Program-made: the position numbers and the translations under genes | NCBI RefSeq assembly: GCF_009193305.1 | Contig: NZ_WBVS01000001.1 | Location: forward strand, 186,001 to 250,000 | DNA from: Bifidobacterium cebidarum | Lineage (GTDB): Bacteria > Actinomycetota > Actinomycetes > Actinomycetales > Bifidobacteriaceae | Reading direction: 5' to 3' | DNA: 64,000 bases | Part shown: in pieces, positions 1-8,488 of the stretch | Position numbering within the stretch: the first letter of the stretch is position 1 | How the letters are laid out: each line of letters begins with the position of its first letter | Notes under the pieces: model-generated | Database searches by the model: none | What the model was told of the DNA's origin: nothing | What the model saw: only the letters and a program-made list of their open reading frames with translations

Positions 1-348
1 CTCACTGACCCACTCCTGTCCCAACGTATCGCCATTGAGGTCGAGCGCCAAACAGCCGTAACCATCGGTATTAATCTGCAATCCGATGCCCGCCACGCTG
101 CCGCCGTGGATTTTGAGCGGCGTGCTCGGCCGACCGTATGCGGTCGACACCACCGGCTCGCCCTCATAGATGATTTTGCTTTCCAAGAGCATCGACGACA
201 ACAACGACATCGTGGCCTTGGTCAACCCGGTCTCCTTGGCCAGATCAGCGCGGCTCATCGGATGATCCGCGCGCAGCAGGGCGTCAAGAGTCACCGAGAG
301 ATTATGGTTGCGCAGATCCTCCTGGTTGATTCTGCGTAGATTCGCCAT
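1..348 (-). CDS. xylR: ROK-family transcriptional repressor, probable XylR (5' part only)
   Basis: The minus strand is open from an ATG at 346-348 to the left edge, so only the first 116 residues are present. It starts MANLRRINQEDLRNHNLS and has a winged helix-turn-helix of the ROK/NagC repressor type (MSRADLAKETGLTKATMS as recognition region), followed by the start of a ROK domain (GIGLQINTDGYGCLALDLNG). GAGGTGAGGTAACG precedes the start. It is divergent from xylulokinase and shares a 218 bp intergenic region containing a palindromic site also seen at other xylose genes. Control of xylose uptake and catabolism is inferred from this position. The sugar effector is not provable from the sequence. 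Confidence 0.85.
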   Translation of the reverse strand, partial: MANLRRINQEDLRNHNLSVTLDALLRADHPMSRADLAKETGLTKATMSLLSSMLLESKIIYEGEPVVSTAYGRPSTPLKIHGGSVAGIGLQINTDGYGCLALDLNGDTLGQEWVSE

Positions 349-481
349 CGTTACCTCACCTCTTTGTCGCCCGCTGATAGAACCGCCCGTGAGCGTTCAC
401 AGTTACTTGTCCACTATGTATTATGCGCCATTCAACACAGTCAGGGCCGCACCATTGCGTGTTCCCGTTTGCATTCAAGCG

Positions 482-511
482 TTGACATACAGTATAGTTT
501 AATCGTCTAAC
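482..511 (+). promoter_or_regulatory. Promoter and candidate XylR operator upstream of xylB
   Basis: TTGACA at 482-487 is a good -35 box, and the following bases overlap the palindromic site TAGTTTAATCGTCTAAC at 495-511. Near-identical sites lie at 7533-7549 and 8303-8319, with a weaker copy at 10765-10781. The rest of the 349-566 gap shows no gene. A repressor bound here would cover the xylB promoter. Confidence 0.6.
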
Positions 512-566
512 TTATTGGTCAAGACGCGCCGAAACACAGCGCTTAAGCCTCATCGAGGAGGAATTT

Positions 567-2087
567 ATGACAACGACTCTGGTCGCTGGCGTTGATACGT
601 CAACCCAATCAACGAAAGTTCGTGTTACGGACGCCGCAACCGGTAAACTGGTCCGCTTCGGCCAGGCCAAGCATCCGGACGGCACCTCAGTCAATCCTGA
701 GTTCTGGTGGAAGGCCTTCCAAGAGGCCGCCGAGCAGGCCGGCGGATTGGATGATGTGGCCGCTCTGGCCGTAGGTGGCCAGCAGCACGGCATGGTGATC
801 CTTGACAAGCAGGGCAACGTCATCCGCGACGCCATGCTGTGGAACGACATCAGCTCCGCCCCGCAGGCCGCCGCTCTGATTGAAAAGCTTGGCGAGGCCC
901 CAGCCGAGGAAGATGAACCCGAAGACGTCATCGCCCGCGGCAAGCAGCGCTGGGTCAAGGCGGTCGGCTCCTCCCCTGTGGCCTCCTACACACTTACCAA
1001 GGTGGCATGGGTGGCTGAAAACGAGCCGGAGAACGCCAAGAAGATCGCAGCTGTCTGCCTGCCGCATGATTGGCTGAGCTGGCGCATCGCCGGTTATGGC
1101 CCGGTGGCCGAAGGCGAGGACGCCCATCTGGAGGCTCTGTTCACCGACCGCTCCGACGCTTCCGGCACGATTTACTATGATGCCGCACACAACGAATACC
1201 GCCGCGATCTGATCGCCATGGTGCTTGCCGCCGCTGAAGGCGAGGAAGCCGCCAAGGCCCACGCCGATGCCATCGTGCTGCCCACCGTGCTCGGACCGAC
1301 CGAGTCCGCAGCAGTCAAGGCCTCCCCCGCCATCGCCGGCAAAGATGTTGAAGGCGGATGCATTCTGGGCCCCGGCGGCGGCGATAACGCCATGGCTTCT
1401 CTGGGCTTGGGTATGGCCGTCGGCGATGTCTCTATCTCGCTGGGTACCTCCGGCGTGGCCGCAGCCATTGCCGAAAACCCGGTCTACGATTTGACCGGAT
1501 CGGTTTCCGGCTTCGCCGACTGCACCGGCCACTACCTGCCGCTGGCCTGCACCATCAACGGCTCCCGTATTCTCGATGCCGGACGCGCAGCCCTCGGCGT
1601 GAATTACGACGAACTGGCCGACCTGGCCTTCAAGTCCGAGCCCGGAGCAGGCGGCATCACGCTGGTGCCATACTTCGACGGCGAGCGCACCCCGAACCGT
1701 CCGGACGCCACCGCATCCCTGACCGGCCTGACCCTGCACAACACCACCAAGGAGAACCTGGCTCGCGCATTCGTCGAAGGCCTGCTGTGCTCCCAGCGCG
1801 ACTGCCTTGAGCTGATTCGCTCGCTCGGCGCACAGATCAGCCGCATTCTGCTGATCGGCGGCGGCGCGAAGTCCGTGGCCATCCGCACGCTGGCGCCTTC
1901 CATCCTCGGCATGGAGGTGACCCGCCCGGCCACTGATGAGTATGTGGCTATCGGTGCCGCACGCCAGGCCGCCTGGGTGCTTTCCGGAGAGGCCGAGCCG
2001 CCGACTTGGGAGCTCAACATCGAAGGCGTGGAGACCGGCGAGCCGACTGAGGCGGTTTATGAAGCCTACGCCAAGGCCCGTGGCTGA
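567..2087 (+). CDS. xylB: Xylulokinase (FGGY family)
   Basis: This 506-residue cytoplasmic kinase phosphorylates D-xylulose to xylulose 5-phosphate, which enters the phosphoketolase (bifid) shunt. The ATG follows a strong GAGGAGGAATTT ribosome-binding site. The N-terminal FGGY motif GVDTSTQSTKVRV lies at residues 8-20, and the catalytic Asp is in GGGDNAMASLG near residue 270. The second phosphate motif SLGTSG is near 290, and the adenosine motif LIGGGAKS is near 430. Length is typical of XylB. It is divergent from the ROK repressor and lies in the same region as a sugar importer and xylose isomerase, which supports xylulose rather than gluconate or glycerol as substrate. Confidence 0.93.
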   Translation: MTTTLVAGVDTSTQSTKVRVTDAATGKLVRFGQAKHPDGTSVNPEFWWKAFQEAAEQAGGLDDVAALAVGGQQHGMVILDKQGNVIRDAMLWNDISSAPQAAALIEKLGEAPAEEDEPEDVIARGKQRWVKAVGSSPVASYTLTKVAWVAENEPENAKKIAAVCLPHDWLSWRIAGYGPVAEGEDAHLEALFTDRSDASGTIYYDAAHNEYRRDLIAMVLAAAEGEEAAKAHADAIVLPTVLGPTESAAVKASPAIAGKDVEGGCILGPGGGDNAMASLGLGMAVGDVSISLGTSGVAAAIAENPVYDLTGSVSGFADCTGHYLPLACTINGSRILDAGRAALGVNYDELADLAFKSEPGAGGITLVPYFDGERTPNRPDATASLTGLTLHNTTKENLARAFVEGLLCSQRDCLELIRSLGAQISRILLIGGGAKSVAIRTLAPSILGMEVTRPATDEYVAIGAARQAAWVLSGEAEPPTWELNIEGVETGEPTEAVYEAYAKARG

Positions 2088-2121
2088 TTTCAGCGCTGCA
2101 ATGCGATATAACTGAATATGC

Positions 2122-2177
2122 AAAACCGCCGTGGTGGGCAACCGTGAAAAAGTTCAGCTGCCCACCGCGGCGGTTTT
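2122..2177 (+). terminator. Terminator after xylB
   Basis: AAAACCGCCGTGGTGGGCA at 2122-2140 pairs, with one mismatch, with the matching sequence ending in CGGTTTT at 2177. A strong GC stem sits immediately after the xylB stop codon. Confidence 0.75.
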
Positions 2178-2261
2178 GCGTTCAAGCACCAGTCGCTCAA
2201 CTCAGCCGCAATCCACCAAACTCGCTATAATCAATGCGTTTGAATAAGTCTGGAGATTCTT

Positions 2262-2582
2262 ATGAATAATCGCTCCCGTATGATGCTGTACGCCCTAACC
2301 GCCGTAGCCTGCGTGGTCTGGATCTACCAATCCGTTAAGGAATCCATGTCGGACGGCACGATAATCAGCACATCCAATATCATCTTCCTGGTATGCATCG
2401 GCATCGCCGCCGTGTATTGCGCCGCCAATGCATTAATCATCTGGTGGCGTCAGCCCGGCAAGGACGATGAGACTTCTTCAGAGAACGCTGAAGACGAAGA
2501 CAGCGAGGACGAACCTGAAGATTCCCAGACGGATGCCGATTCCTCCTCCGCGACGCAGTCGCCTCAAGCCCAAAATAAGTAG
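2262..2582 (+). CDS. Small membrane protein with acidic C-terminal tail
   Basis: This 106-residue protein is not recognised. Two hydrophobic segments are visible (about residues 7-24 and 38-62), followed by a highly acidic, Ser/Gln-rich tail (residues 67-106) that is probably cytosolic and disordered. TGGAGATTCTT precedes the ATG. It is followed by a hairpin and then by another small membrane protein on the same strand. No enzymatic motif is visible. It may be a membrane-anchored adaptor, but function is unknown. Confidence 0.7.
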   Translation: MNNRSRMMLYALTAVACVVWIYQSVKESMSDGTIISTSNIIFLVCIGIAAVYCAANALIIWWRQPGKDDETSSENAEDEDSEDEPEDSQTDADSSSATQSPQAQNK

Positions 2583-2595
2583 TTCGTTCATCATC

Positions 2596-2630
2596 AAGCG
2601 GTAAGCGGCCTATGCGGCGGCTTACCGCTT
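2596..2630 (+). terminator. Hairpin between two small membrane protein genes
   Basis: AAGCGGTAAGC at 2596-2606 and its exact complement at 2620-2630 form an 11 bp stem followed by TACTAG. It is terminator-like, though the T-tract is poor. Confidence 0.5.
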
Positions 2631-2701
2631 TACTAGTATCGTTTTTCAGACAACACATGCGTCATAGCCGCTCATGAACATCGTCAGTGCAAGGAGCACC
2701 A

Positions 2702-3049
2702 ATGGAAGCCACCGTAACCATGTCCATCATTATCAGCGTCGTATTGGGAGTTATCTGCATCCCCTGCGGTCTGTTCTTGGGCCTTATTCCGATGAAAGCC
2801 GACCAAGTCACCGCAAAGCAATCCAAAGCATCGCAGATGATGTGCTTTGTCATCGCCTTAATCTTCATTGGCCTGCTCGTCGCAGGCCGTGACCTTGAGA
2901 CCTGGGGCATCGTCATCGGGTTGGTCATCGGCTTTGCCATCGGTAAGATTCCGGCCCTCCATACACGGGCCGTCAACAAATGGCCGTTCCTTGAGCCTAA
3001 GAAGCCAACCGTCAAGCCCAAGCGTGTGAAAAAGGCCAAGAAGAAGTAG
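2702..3049 (+). CDS. Small membrane protein with Lys-rich C-terminus
   Basis: This 115-residue protein is not recognised. The ATG at 2702 was chosen over an upstream GTG at 2687 because AAGGAG lies five bases before it. Three hydrophobic stretches (about residues 5-30, 46-62 and 68-84) are followed by a strongly basic tail (PKKPTVKPKRVKKAKKK), the reverse of its acidic-tailed neighbour upstream. Opposite-charge tails on adjacent small membrane proteins could allow pairing, but that is speculation. Confidence 0.7.
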   Translation: MEATVTMSIIISVVLGVICIPCGLFLGLIPMKADQVTAKQSKASQMMCFVIALIFIGLLVAGRDLETWGIVIGLVIGFAIGKIPALHTRAVNKWPFLEPKKPTVKPKRVKKAKKK

Positions 3050-3071
3050 TTTCATCCTCTTGTTGCGTCAT

Positions 3072-3124
3072 AAACGGCGCTATGTATGCGGCACAACGAA
3101 GGCTCCACATACATAGCGCCGTTT
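3072..3124 (+). terminator. Perfect 17 bp hairpin downstream of the small membrane gene
   Basis: AAACGGCGCTATGTATG at 3072-3088 is exactly complementary to 3108-3124, which is followed by TTCTTATG. It acts most plausibly as a rightward terminator. The segment CTATGTATGCGGCA at 3080-3093 recurs directly at 3143-3156. Confidence 0.65.
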
Positions 3125-3176
3125 CTTATGCGCCAATCCTCACTATGTATGCGGCACTGGTTGGCCATGCACTGCG

Positions 3177-3216
3177 CAGTTACTGCCTGTTGGGAACGCA
3201 TAGCAGGCAGTAACTG
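3177..3216. repeat. Second perfect inverted repeat in the 3050-3384 gap
   Basis: CAGTTACTGCCTG at 3177-3189 and its exact complement at 3204-3216 form a 13 bp stem with a 14 nt loop. The 335 bp gap otherwise holds only hairpins and no convincing gene. Confidence 0.6.
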
Positions 3217-3280
3217 AGCGAGACAATGTACGCCGGCGCGCGACAGCACCACCGCCGCGAAGCACGGCCTACGCGCATGA

Positions 3281-3313
3281 AAAAAGGGACGCCGCCTAGA
3301 CGACGTCCCTTTC
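3281..3313 (-). terminator. Terminator of the sugar ABC transporter operon
   Basis: On the minus strand AAAGGGACGTCG pairs with the CGTCCCTTTTTT side, giving a GC stem followed by a run of T. It lies 70 bp after the permease stop codon and ends the leftward operon. Confidence 0.8.
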
Positions 3314-3384
3314 GGAGGAGGAGGGAACCATAAGTTCCTATCCCCGTGGCAACCAGGCGCACACCCTGATTACCAGGTGCAACA

Positions 3385-4599
3385 TCAGCCCTTCTTCTTC
3401 TTGGAGAGCAGATCGTAGGCCACAGCGGCGATCACGACGAGGCCCTTGATGGTCTTGACCCAAGCGGCGTCCACACCCATGATGGACAGGCCCTGGTTCA
3501 GAACGCCCATAATCAGTGCACCAACCATAGCGCCCGGAATGGTACCAATACCACCGGTAACGGCCGTTCCGCCGATGAAGCAGGCGGCGATGGCGTCCAT
3601 CTCGAACTCCATACCGGTCTGTGCGGAAGCGGAAGCCAGGCGGGAGAGGGTGATGATGGATGCGACGGAAACCAGGAAGCCCATGTTCAGGAAGATCTCG
3701 AAGTCGACCTTCTTGGTGTCGATACCGGAGAGGATGGCGGCCTTGCGGTTGCCACCGACGGCGTAGACGTTACGACCGAAGACCATACGGTTCAGGACGA
3801 AGTAGTACACGCACACCAGCACGCCGATGATCACGAGCACGATTGGAATACCACCCTGAGTGGCGTTGCCGGACATGGCCAGCAGGTAGGTCACGTAGCC
3901 AATGGCGAGAGCAGCGACCACGCACTTCAGAACCACGAAGCTCATCGGCTGGGCCGGCAGACCGTTCTTGACGGCCTTGGCGCGCTTGGACAGCTGGCTC
4001 CAAACCACGAGCACGATGGCGGCGATGCCGACAATCAACGCGGTCAATGCAAACGGTCCGACGAAGATGGTGGGGATGTAATCCTTGGAGATGGAGCGGA
4101 ATGCGGCATTGGAGACCGGGATGGATTCACCGGCGACGACGGTGGCGAGGCCACGGAAGATGAGCATGCCGCCCAGGGTGGTCACGAAGCCGGGGACTCC
4201 GACGTAGGCGACCCAGAAGCCGTGCCATGCGCCGATGGCCAGACCGATGACGATCATCAAAAGAATGGCAGCCCACCACGGAACACCATGTTTCATGGCC
4301 AGTGCGCCGACGCCGCCGATGAAGGCCACCACGGAGCCCACGGACAGATCGATGTGGGTCGCGATGATGATCATCAACATACCGATGGCAGCGATAAGCA
4401 CGTACGCGTTCTGCTGGAACAGTGCCACCACGTTGTTCGGGTTCAGCAAGCGGCCGCCGGTCAGGACCTGGAAGACGACGATCACCAGCACGAGGGCCAG
4501 GTAGATGCCGTAGGAGCGCATGTTGCCCAGCAGCAGAGACTTGAGGCTCTGTTCCTCTCCGCCCTTCTTTGCGGCGGGGGTTGCGGTTGCAGTAGACAT
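3385..4599 (-). CDS. mmsB: Multiple-monosaccharide ABC transporter permease
   Basis: This 404-residue integral membrane subunit belongs to the MmsB/GguB/XylH branch of sugar permeases, with about ten hydrophobic helices. The family signature region IGGTAVTGGIGTIPGAMVGA and the C-terminal VIAAVAYDLLSKKKKG are visible. The ATG at 4599 was preferred to a TTG three codons earlier because AAAGGAAA is well spaced from it. It is the last gene of a three-gene leftward operon (binding protein, ATPase, permease). The substrate is probably a pentose such as xylose, from context. Family members also carry arabinose, galactose or glucose. Confidence 0.9.
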   Translation of the reverse strand: MSTATATPAAKKGGEEQSLKSLLLGNMRSYGIYLALVLVIVVFQVLTGGRLLNPNNVVALFQQNAYVLIAAIGMLMIIIATHIDLSVGSVVAFIGGVGALAMKHGVPWWAAILLMIVIGLAIGAWHGFWVAYVGVPGFVTTLGGMLIFRGLATVVAGESIPVSNAAFRSISKDYIPTIFVGPFALTALIVGIAAIVLVVWSQLSKRAKAVKNGLPAQPMSFVVLKCVVAALAIGYVTYLLAMSGNATQGGIPIVLVIIGVLVCVYYFVLNRMVFGRNVYAVGGNRKAAILSGIDTKKVDFEIFLNMGFLVSVASIITLSRLASASAQTGMEFEMDAIAACFIGGTAVTGGIGTIPGAMVGALIMGVLNQGLSIMGVDAAWVKTIKGLVVIAAVAYDLLSKKKKG

Positions 4600-4641
4600 T
4601 TTTAACAATTTCCTTTCAAAGAACGTTATTTCCGGCGCGCG

Positions 4642-6213
4642 TCAGGCGAACACCTGATCCTTGGGCAGCGGGGTCGCGGAGGTCATGTAGCGCATGAGCT
4701 CCTCCTGGTTGGTGGTCTTGGCGTTGAAGACGCCGGTGATCTGACCTGCGCTCATCGTGTAGATGCGATCGCAGATACCAAGCAGCTCGGGCAGTTCGGA
4801 GCTGATGACCACCACGGCGGAACCAGAGTCAGCAAGCTGGTCGATGATCTCGTAGATGTCGTACTTGGCACCGACGTCGATGCCTCGTGTGGGCTCATCC
4901 AGAATCAGGACCTTCGGATCGGTGGCCATCCACTTGGCCAGCACGACCTTCTGCTGATTACCACCGGACAGGTTGCCCGCCGGCATTTCGATGGTCGGAG
5001 CCTTGGTGCGGAATTCCTTGCGGTATTTCTCCGCGACCTGCTTCTCCTTGGTTTCGTTGACCACTCCAAGCTTGTTGGAGAGTTCTTTGAGGCTTGCGAG
5101 GGAGGTGTTCTCACGAATGGTCTTCATGAGGTTCAGACCGTAGACCTTACGATCCTCGGTAGCGTATGCCACACCGTGATCGATGGCGGAACGCACGGTC
5201 GGGAAGTGGACTTCCTTACCTTCCACGAAAATCTTGCCGGAAGCGTTCACGCCGTATTGGCGGCCGAAGACGCTCATTGCGGTCTCGGTACGGCCTGCAC
5301 CAATCAGGCCTGCAAGACCGACGATCTCACCGGCTCGTACGTTGAAGCTCACGTTCTTGGCGACCAGACGGTTCTCATCAAGCGGGTGATGCATCTTCCA
5401 GTCTTCGATGCGGAACATCTCCTTGCCGATGTGGCTCTCATGCACCGGGTAACGGTTGGTGAGCGGGCGGCCGACCATATCGCGAATCAGCACATCCTGA
5501 TCGAGCGGGTGTTCGGCATCAATGTCAATGTGGCTGATGGTGTGGCCGTCTCGAATTACCTGCACAGCATTCGCGGAGTAGGCGATTTCGTTGAGCTTAT
5601 GGGAGATGATGATGGCAGTGATGCCCTGCTCGCGGCGCAGACCGTCGATCAGATCGAGAAGGTTCTTGGAATCCTCGTCGTTCAGTGCTGCGGTCGGCTC
5701 ATCGAGGATGAGTAGCTTCACGTTCTTGGTCAGGGCCTTGGCGATTTCGACGAGCTGCTGCTTGCCGACGCCGATGTTGGAGATCAAGGTGTCCGGGTTC
5801 TCGTCCAGACCGACCTTCTTCATCACGTCGTAGGCGATGCGACGCTGCTCATCGGCATCGATTGCGATGCCCTTTTTCTTTTGGTTGCCCAGGAAGATGT
5901 TCTCCTGAATGGACATGTAGGGAACAAGTGCGAGTTCCTGGTGAATGATGACGATGCCCTTTTCTTCGGAATCGCGAATCGTCTTGAATTTGCAGGTTTC
6001 GCCGTTGTAGACGATGTCGCCCTCGTAGGTACCGTACGGGTACACGCCGGAGAGCACGTTCATCAGTGTTGATTTTCCAGCGCCGTTCTCACCGCAGATC
6101 GAGAATATCTGGCCCCTCTTGACCGTGATATTCACGTCGTTCAACGCGGTGACCGGGCCGAAGCGCTTGACGATATGACGCATCTCAAGAATCACGTCAT
6201 CGTTTGTAGCCAC
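4642..6213 (-). CDS. mmsA: Multiple-monosaccharide ABC transporter ATP-binding protein
   Basis: This 523-residue subunit has two fused ABC domains, as in MmsA/GguA/XylG. The first has Walker A GENGAGKST and Walker B LLILDEPTAAL. The second has the degenerate Walker A GLIGAGRTE usual for this family, but a full signature LSGGNQQKV and Walker B VLILDEPTRGID. The GTG at 6213 was chosen because GGAGGAGGTAACT lies just before it. The longer reading frame starts inside that ribosome-binding site. It sits 42 bp before the permease gene and powers import of the sugar delivered by the upstream lipoprotein. Confidence 0.92.
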   Translation of the reverse strand: MATNDDVILEMRHIVKRFGPVTALNDVNITVKRGQIFSICGENGAGKSTLMNVLSGVYPYGTYEGDIVYNGETCKFKTIRDSEEKGIVIIHQELALVPYMSIQENIFLGNQKKKGIAIDADEQRRIAYDVMKKVGLDENPDTLISNIGVGKQQLVEIAKALTKNVKLLILDEPTAALNDEDSKNLLDLIDGLRREQGITAIIISHKLNEIAYSANAVQVIRDGHTISHIDIDAEHPLDQDVLIRDMVGRPLTNRYPVHESHIGKEMFRIEDWKMHHPLDENRLVAKNVSFNVRAGEIVGLAGLIGAGRTETAMSVFGRQYGVNASGKIFVEGKEVHFPTVRSAIDHGVAYATEDRKVYGLNLMKTIRENTSLASLKELSNKLGVVNETKEKQVAEKYRKEFRTKAPTIEMPAGNLSGGNQQKVVLAKWMATDPKVLILDEPTRGIDVGAKYDIYEIIDQLADSGSAVVVISSELPELLGICDRIYTMSAGQITGVFNAKTTNQEELMRYMTSATPLPKDQVFA

Positions 6214-6334
6214 AGTTACCTCCTCCGATAGTAATGTCACTGTGCATGGTGAAGGCGCCGTACCGCAGCACTGCAGTGCGGCGCCTCCTATCTATTTGAT
6301 TCGCTTGTTACTGGTCAGTTGATAAAGTGTGCGA

Positions 6335-7441
6335 TCACAGACCAGCGTCGGCAGCGGAGATGTAGCCACCATCAACGAGGACTTCCTTCAGGTTGTCCTT
6401 GTCCACGGTAACCGGGGTCAGCAGCTGAGACGGAACGTCCTTGACGCCGTTGTTGAAGGTGTCGGGGGCCTTCGGCTCCTTGCCGTCGACCAAAGCCTTG
6501 ATCATTTCAGCGGTGGCCTTGGCGAGTTCACGAGTGTCCTTGTAGACGGTCATGGACTGCTTGCCCTGAACGATGGCCTGAACGTTGGCCTTCTCAGCAT
6601 CCTGGCCGGTGATGATCGGGTAGTAATCCCAACCAGCGGCCTCTACGGTGTTGTAGGTACCGGTTGCCTCGGCGTCGTTCTGTGCGAGGACTGCGTCGAG
6701 CTTGGTGCCGTCGTTGTAGAAGGAGTTGATGCGGTTCTCCATCTCGTTCTGGGCCTTCTGACGATCCCAGTTGTCGATGCCGATGGACTGCCAATCGTCA
6801 GCGGAGGACGGAACCTTGCCGGACTTGGACTGCAGGACGCCGGACTTGAAGTACGGTCCGAGCACATCCCATGCACCCTTGAAGTAGTAGCCTGCGTTGT
6901 TATCGGTCGGGGAACCAGCCATCAGCTCGACGTTGAACGGGCCCTTCTGTCCATCCTTCAGGCCGAGCTTCTTCTCGATGTATTCGCCCTGCATGCGGCC
7001 GACGTCCTCGAGGGAGAAGGTGGTGTAGTAGTCCACGGCGTCGGTGTTCATAACCAGACGATCGTAGGCGATGACCTTGCCACCGTTGGCGGCGACCTGC
7101 TCGGCGGCTGCACCGGTTGCAGTGCCATCGATGGATGCGATGACTACGTAGTTCATGCCGTTGTTAGCCATGTTCTGAATCTGCGAAGTCTGCAGATCGG
7201 TCTTGCCGTCTGCGTACTGCAGGGTAACGTCATAGCCGTAGCCCTCAAGCTGCTTCTTCAGATTTTCGCCATCGATCTTCCAACGCTCGAGCATCTGCTC
7301 AGGCATGGAGATACCGACCTTGACGGTGTCCGATCCGCTGCCACCGGCGGTGGTGGCACCACGGGACCCGCCACAGGCGGCCAGCGGGACAAGCATGGCG
7401 GTCGCAGCAATAACGCCCAGGGCCTTGGTCCACTTGTTCAT
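6335..7441 (-). CDS. chvE: Sugar-binding lipoprotein of the ChvE/XylF type
   Basis: This is a 368-residue extracellular solute-binding protein. The signal peptide ends in lipobox LAACGG (Cys near residue 22), so it is expected to be membrane-anchored. The mature part has ChvE features: VGISMPEQ, YADGKTDLQTSQIQNM, VIASIDGTA, VIAYDRLVMNTD, ELMAGSPTDNNA, ITGQDAEKANVQ and TVYKDTRELAKA. The ATG at 7441 follows GAAAGGAATACCC. It is the first gene of the leftward importer operon. A candidate operator at 7533-7549 overlaps its promoter. Pentose binding is inferred from location. Confidence 0.92.
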   Translation of the reverse strand: MNKWTKALGVIAATAMLVPLAACGGSRGATTAGGSGSDTVKVGISMPEQMLERWKIDGENLKKQLEGYGYDVTLQYADGKTDLQTSQIQNMANNGMNYVVIASIDGTATGAAAEQVAANGGKVIAYDRLVMNTDAVDYYTTFSLEDVGRMQGEYIEKKLGLKDGQKGPFNVELMAGSPTDNNAGYYFKGAWDVLGPYFKSGVLQSKSGKVPSSADDWQSIGIDNWDRQKAQNEMENRINSFYNDGTKLDAVLAQNDAEATGTYNTVEAAGWDYYPIITGQDAEKANVQAIVQGKQSMTVYKDTRELAKATAEMIKALVDGKEPKAPDTFNNGVKDVPSQLLTPVTVDKDNLKEVLVDGGYISAADAGL

Positions 7442-7521
7442 GGGTATTCCTTTCGTCACTGAATAGGAACTTTTTGATTTCCTCTTCCTTGGTTTCGGCA
7501 GTCATTGCCGAACCTGTTAAA

Positions 7522-7549
7522 AATATACCACATAGTTTTTTGATTTAAC
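7522..7549 (-). promoter_or_regulatory. Promoter and candidate XylR operator of the sugar importer operon
   Basis: On the minus strand a -35-like TTGTTA (7545-7550) and -10 TATATT (7522-7527) are about 17-18 bp apart. The palindromic site TAGTTTTTTGATTTAAC (plus strand, 7533-7549) overlaps the -35 and the spacer, as expected for repression. Confidence 0.55.
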
Positions 7550-8059
7550 AATTACCAAGTGGTGACTTTCTTTGAAATGACGCCGTTTTTGGCAGATTTG
7601 ATTCATCCGACTAACTAAATGTGAGCGGTAACAATGACAGAACATCAACGTTTTTTAGTTCAAGAAAGTACATATCTCATCGATAAGAAAAAATACGACA
7701 CGCCGGCACCCAGCCAATTTTCAGACTCGCTCGAAGTGCAACATTCCAAGCAAAACCTTACATTATTCAATCAAAAAGACACAAATTTATTCCATATACA
7801 CGCATTTTGATTCATAGTGGGAATCGACGGCGTCAACAGACATACTGCCCCCATTCCCTAAATCCAAGAAAACACCGCAAAGAGCGCACCGCATAAACAG
7901 TCCACGAAGGTACAGGCACCCGCATTGTCAGTCTGCGGCAACACTCACTCCACACAAAGAAGCCCCGTATGCATCGCCCCATATACAACAATGCCGCCCT
8001 GCCCGTAGGCAGAGCGGCACATCCAGCCGACTCAATCACGATCGCACATCAGCGACGCA
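7550..8059. other. AT-rich gene-free stretch
   Basis: Between the importer promoter and a small membrane gene there is about 0.5 kb, markedly AT-rich up to about 7810, with no reading frame showing a start signal or protein-like composition. The only structure seen is a hairpin at 7992-8019 (12 bp arms, one mismatch, CGTA loop), placed to terminate the leftward gene at 8060-8251. Confidence 0.5.
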
Positions 8060-8251
8060 TCAGTCCGACTCCCCCGGCTCAAAAAGCGCCAGGAACTTCG
8101 GCCGCCAAGCATACCGTGTGGAAACCAGAACCAGACCGGCAGCCGTCAGCACAGCACCAAGCGGTGCAGCCACAGGGCTCACGAACAACAACGCGGCATA
8201 AGCCACGGCCAGCAATGCCAGCGAGAATAACAGCATTCGATGTGCGTGCAT
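8060..8251 (-). CDS. Small two-helix membrane protein, possible member of the xylose regulon
   Basis: This is a 63-residue reading frame starting MHAHRMLLFSLALLAVAYAA, with two hydrophobic segments (about residues 5-25 and 29-45) and a short polar tail. The ATG at 8251 is supported by GGAG eight bases upstream. A longer TTG start at 8278 has no such signal. About 50 bp upstream is TAGTTTAATGATTTAAC (8303-8319), almost identical to the sites at xylB and the sugar importer. Not a recognised family. The shared operator hints at a role in pentose uptake. Confidence 0.6.
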   Translation of the reverse strand: MHAHRMLLFSLALLAVAYAALLFVSPVAAPLGAVLTAAGLVLVSTRYAWRPKFLALFEPGESD

Positions 8252-8302
8252 AGCAGTATCTCCATTGACGTTGCGCAAGTACGCAGAGTGGATGTGATTA
8301 TT

Positions 8303-8319
8303 TAGTTTAATGATTTAAC
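8303..8319 (-). promoter_or_regulatory. Candidate XylR operator
   Basis: TAGTTTAATGATTTAAC contains the palindrome GTTTAATGATTTAAC and matches 7533-7549 at 15 of 17 positions and 495-511 at 14 of 17. It lies upstream of the small membrane gene. Confidence 0.55.
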
Positions 8320-8488
8320 CATATACCTGTTATGTTACGAAAGCAAATCGAAAAACACTTCGCCTCAGCCTAAGACCTCACTCCCCGAATCACCATGTTG
8401 AACTCGTATGGCCTGGTTTCAGCAGTTTCCGCCATAGCACGTATTGCAATGCCTGCAGCGGAAACCGCTTTCGTATAATCAGCAGTGT

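Noticed and set aside
687..2141. Long minus-strand open frame opposite xylB
   Set aside because: It mirrors a clear xylulokinase, has Gly/Ala/His-rich composition without motifs and no start signal.
7833..8039. 68-codon minus-strand frame in the AT-rich gap
   Set aside because: No start signal, Cys/Arg-rich random composition, and it covers the hairpin that ends the adjacent small gene.
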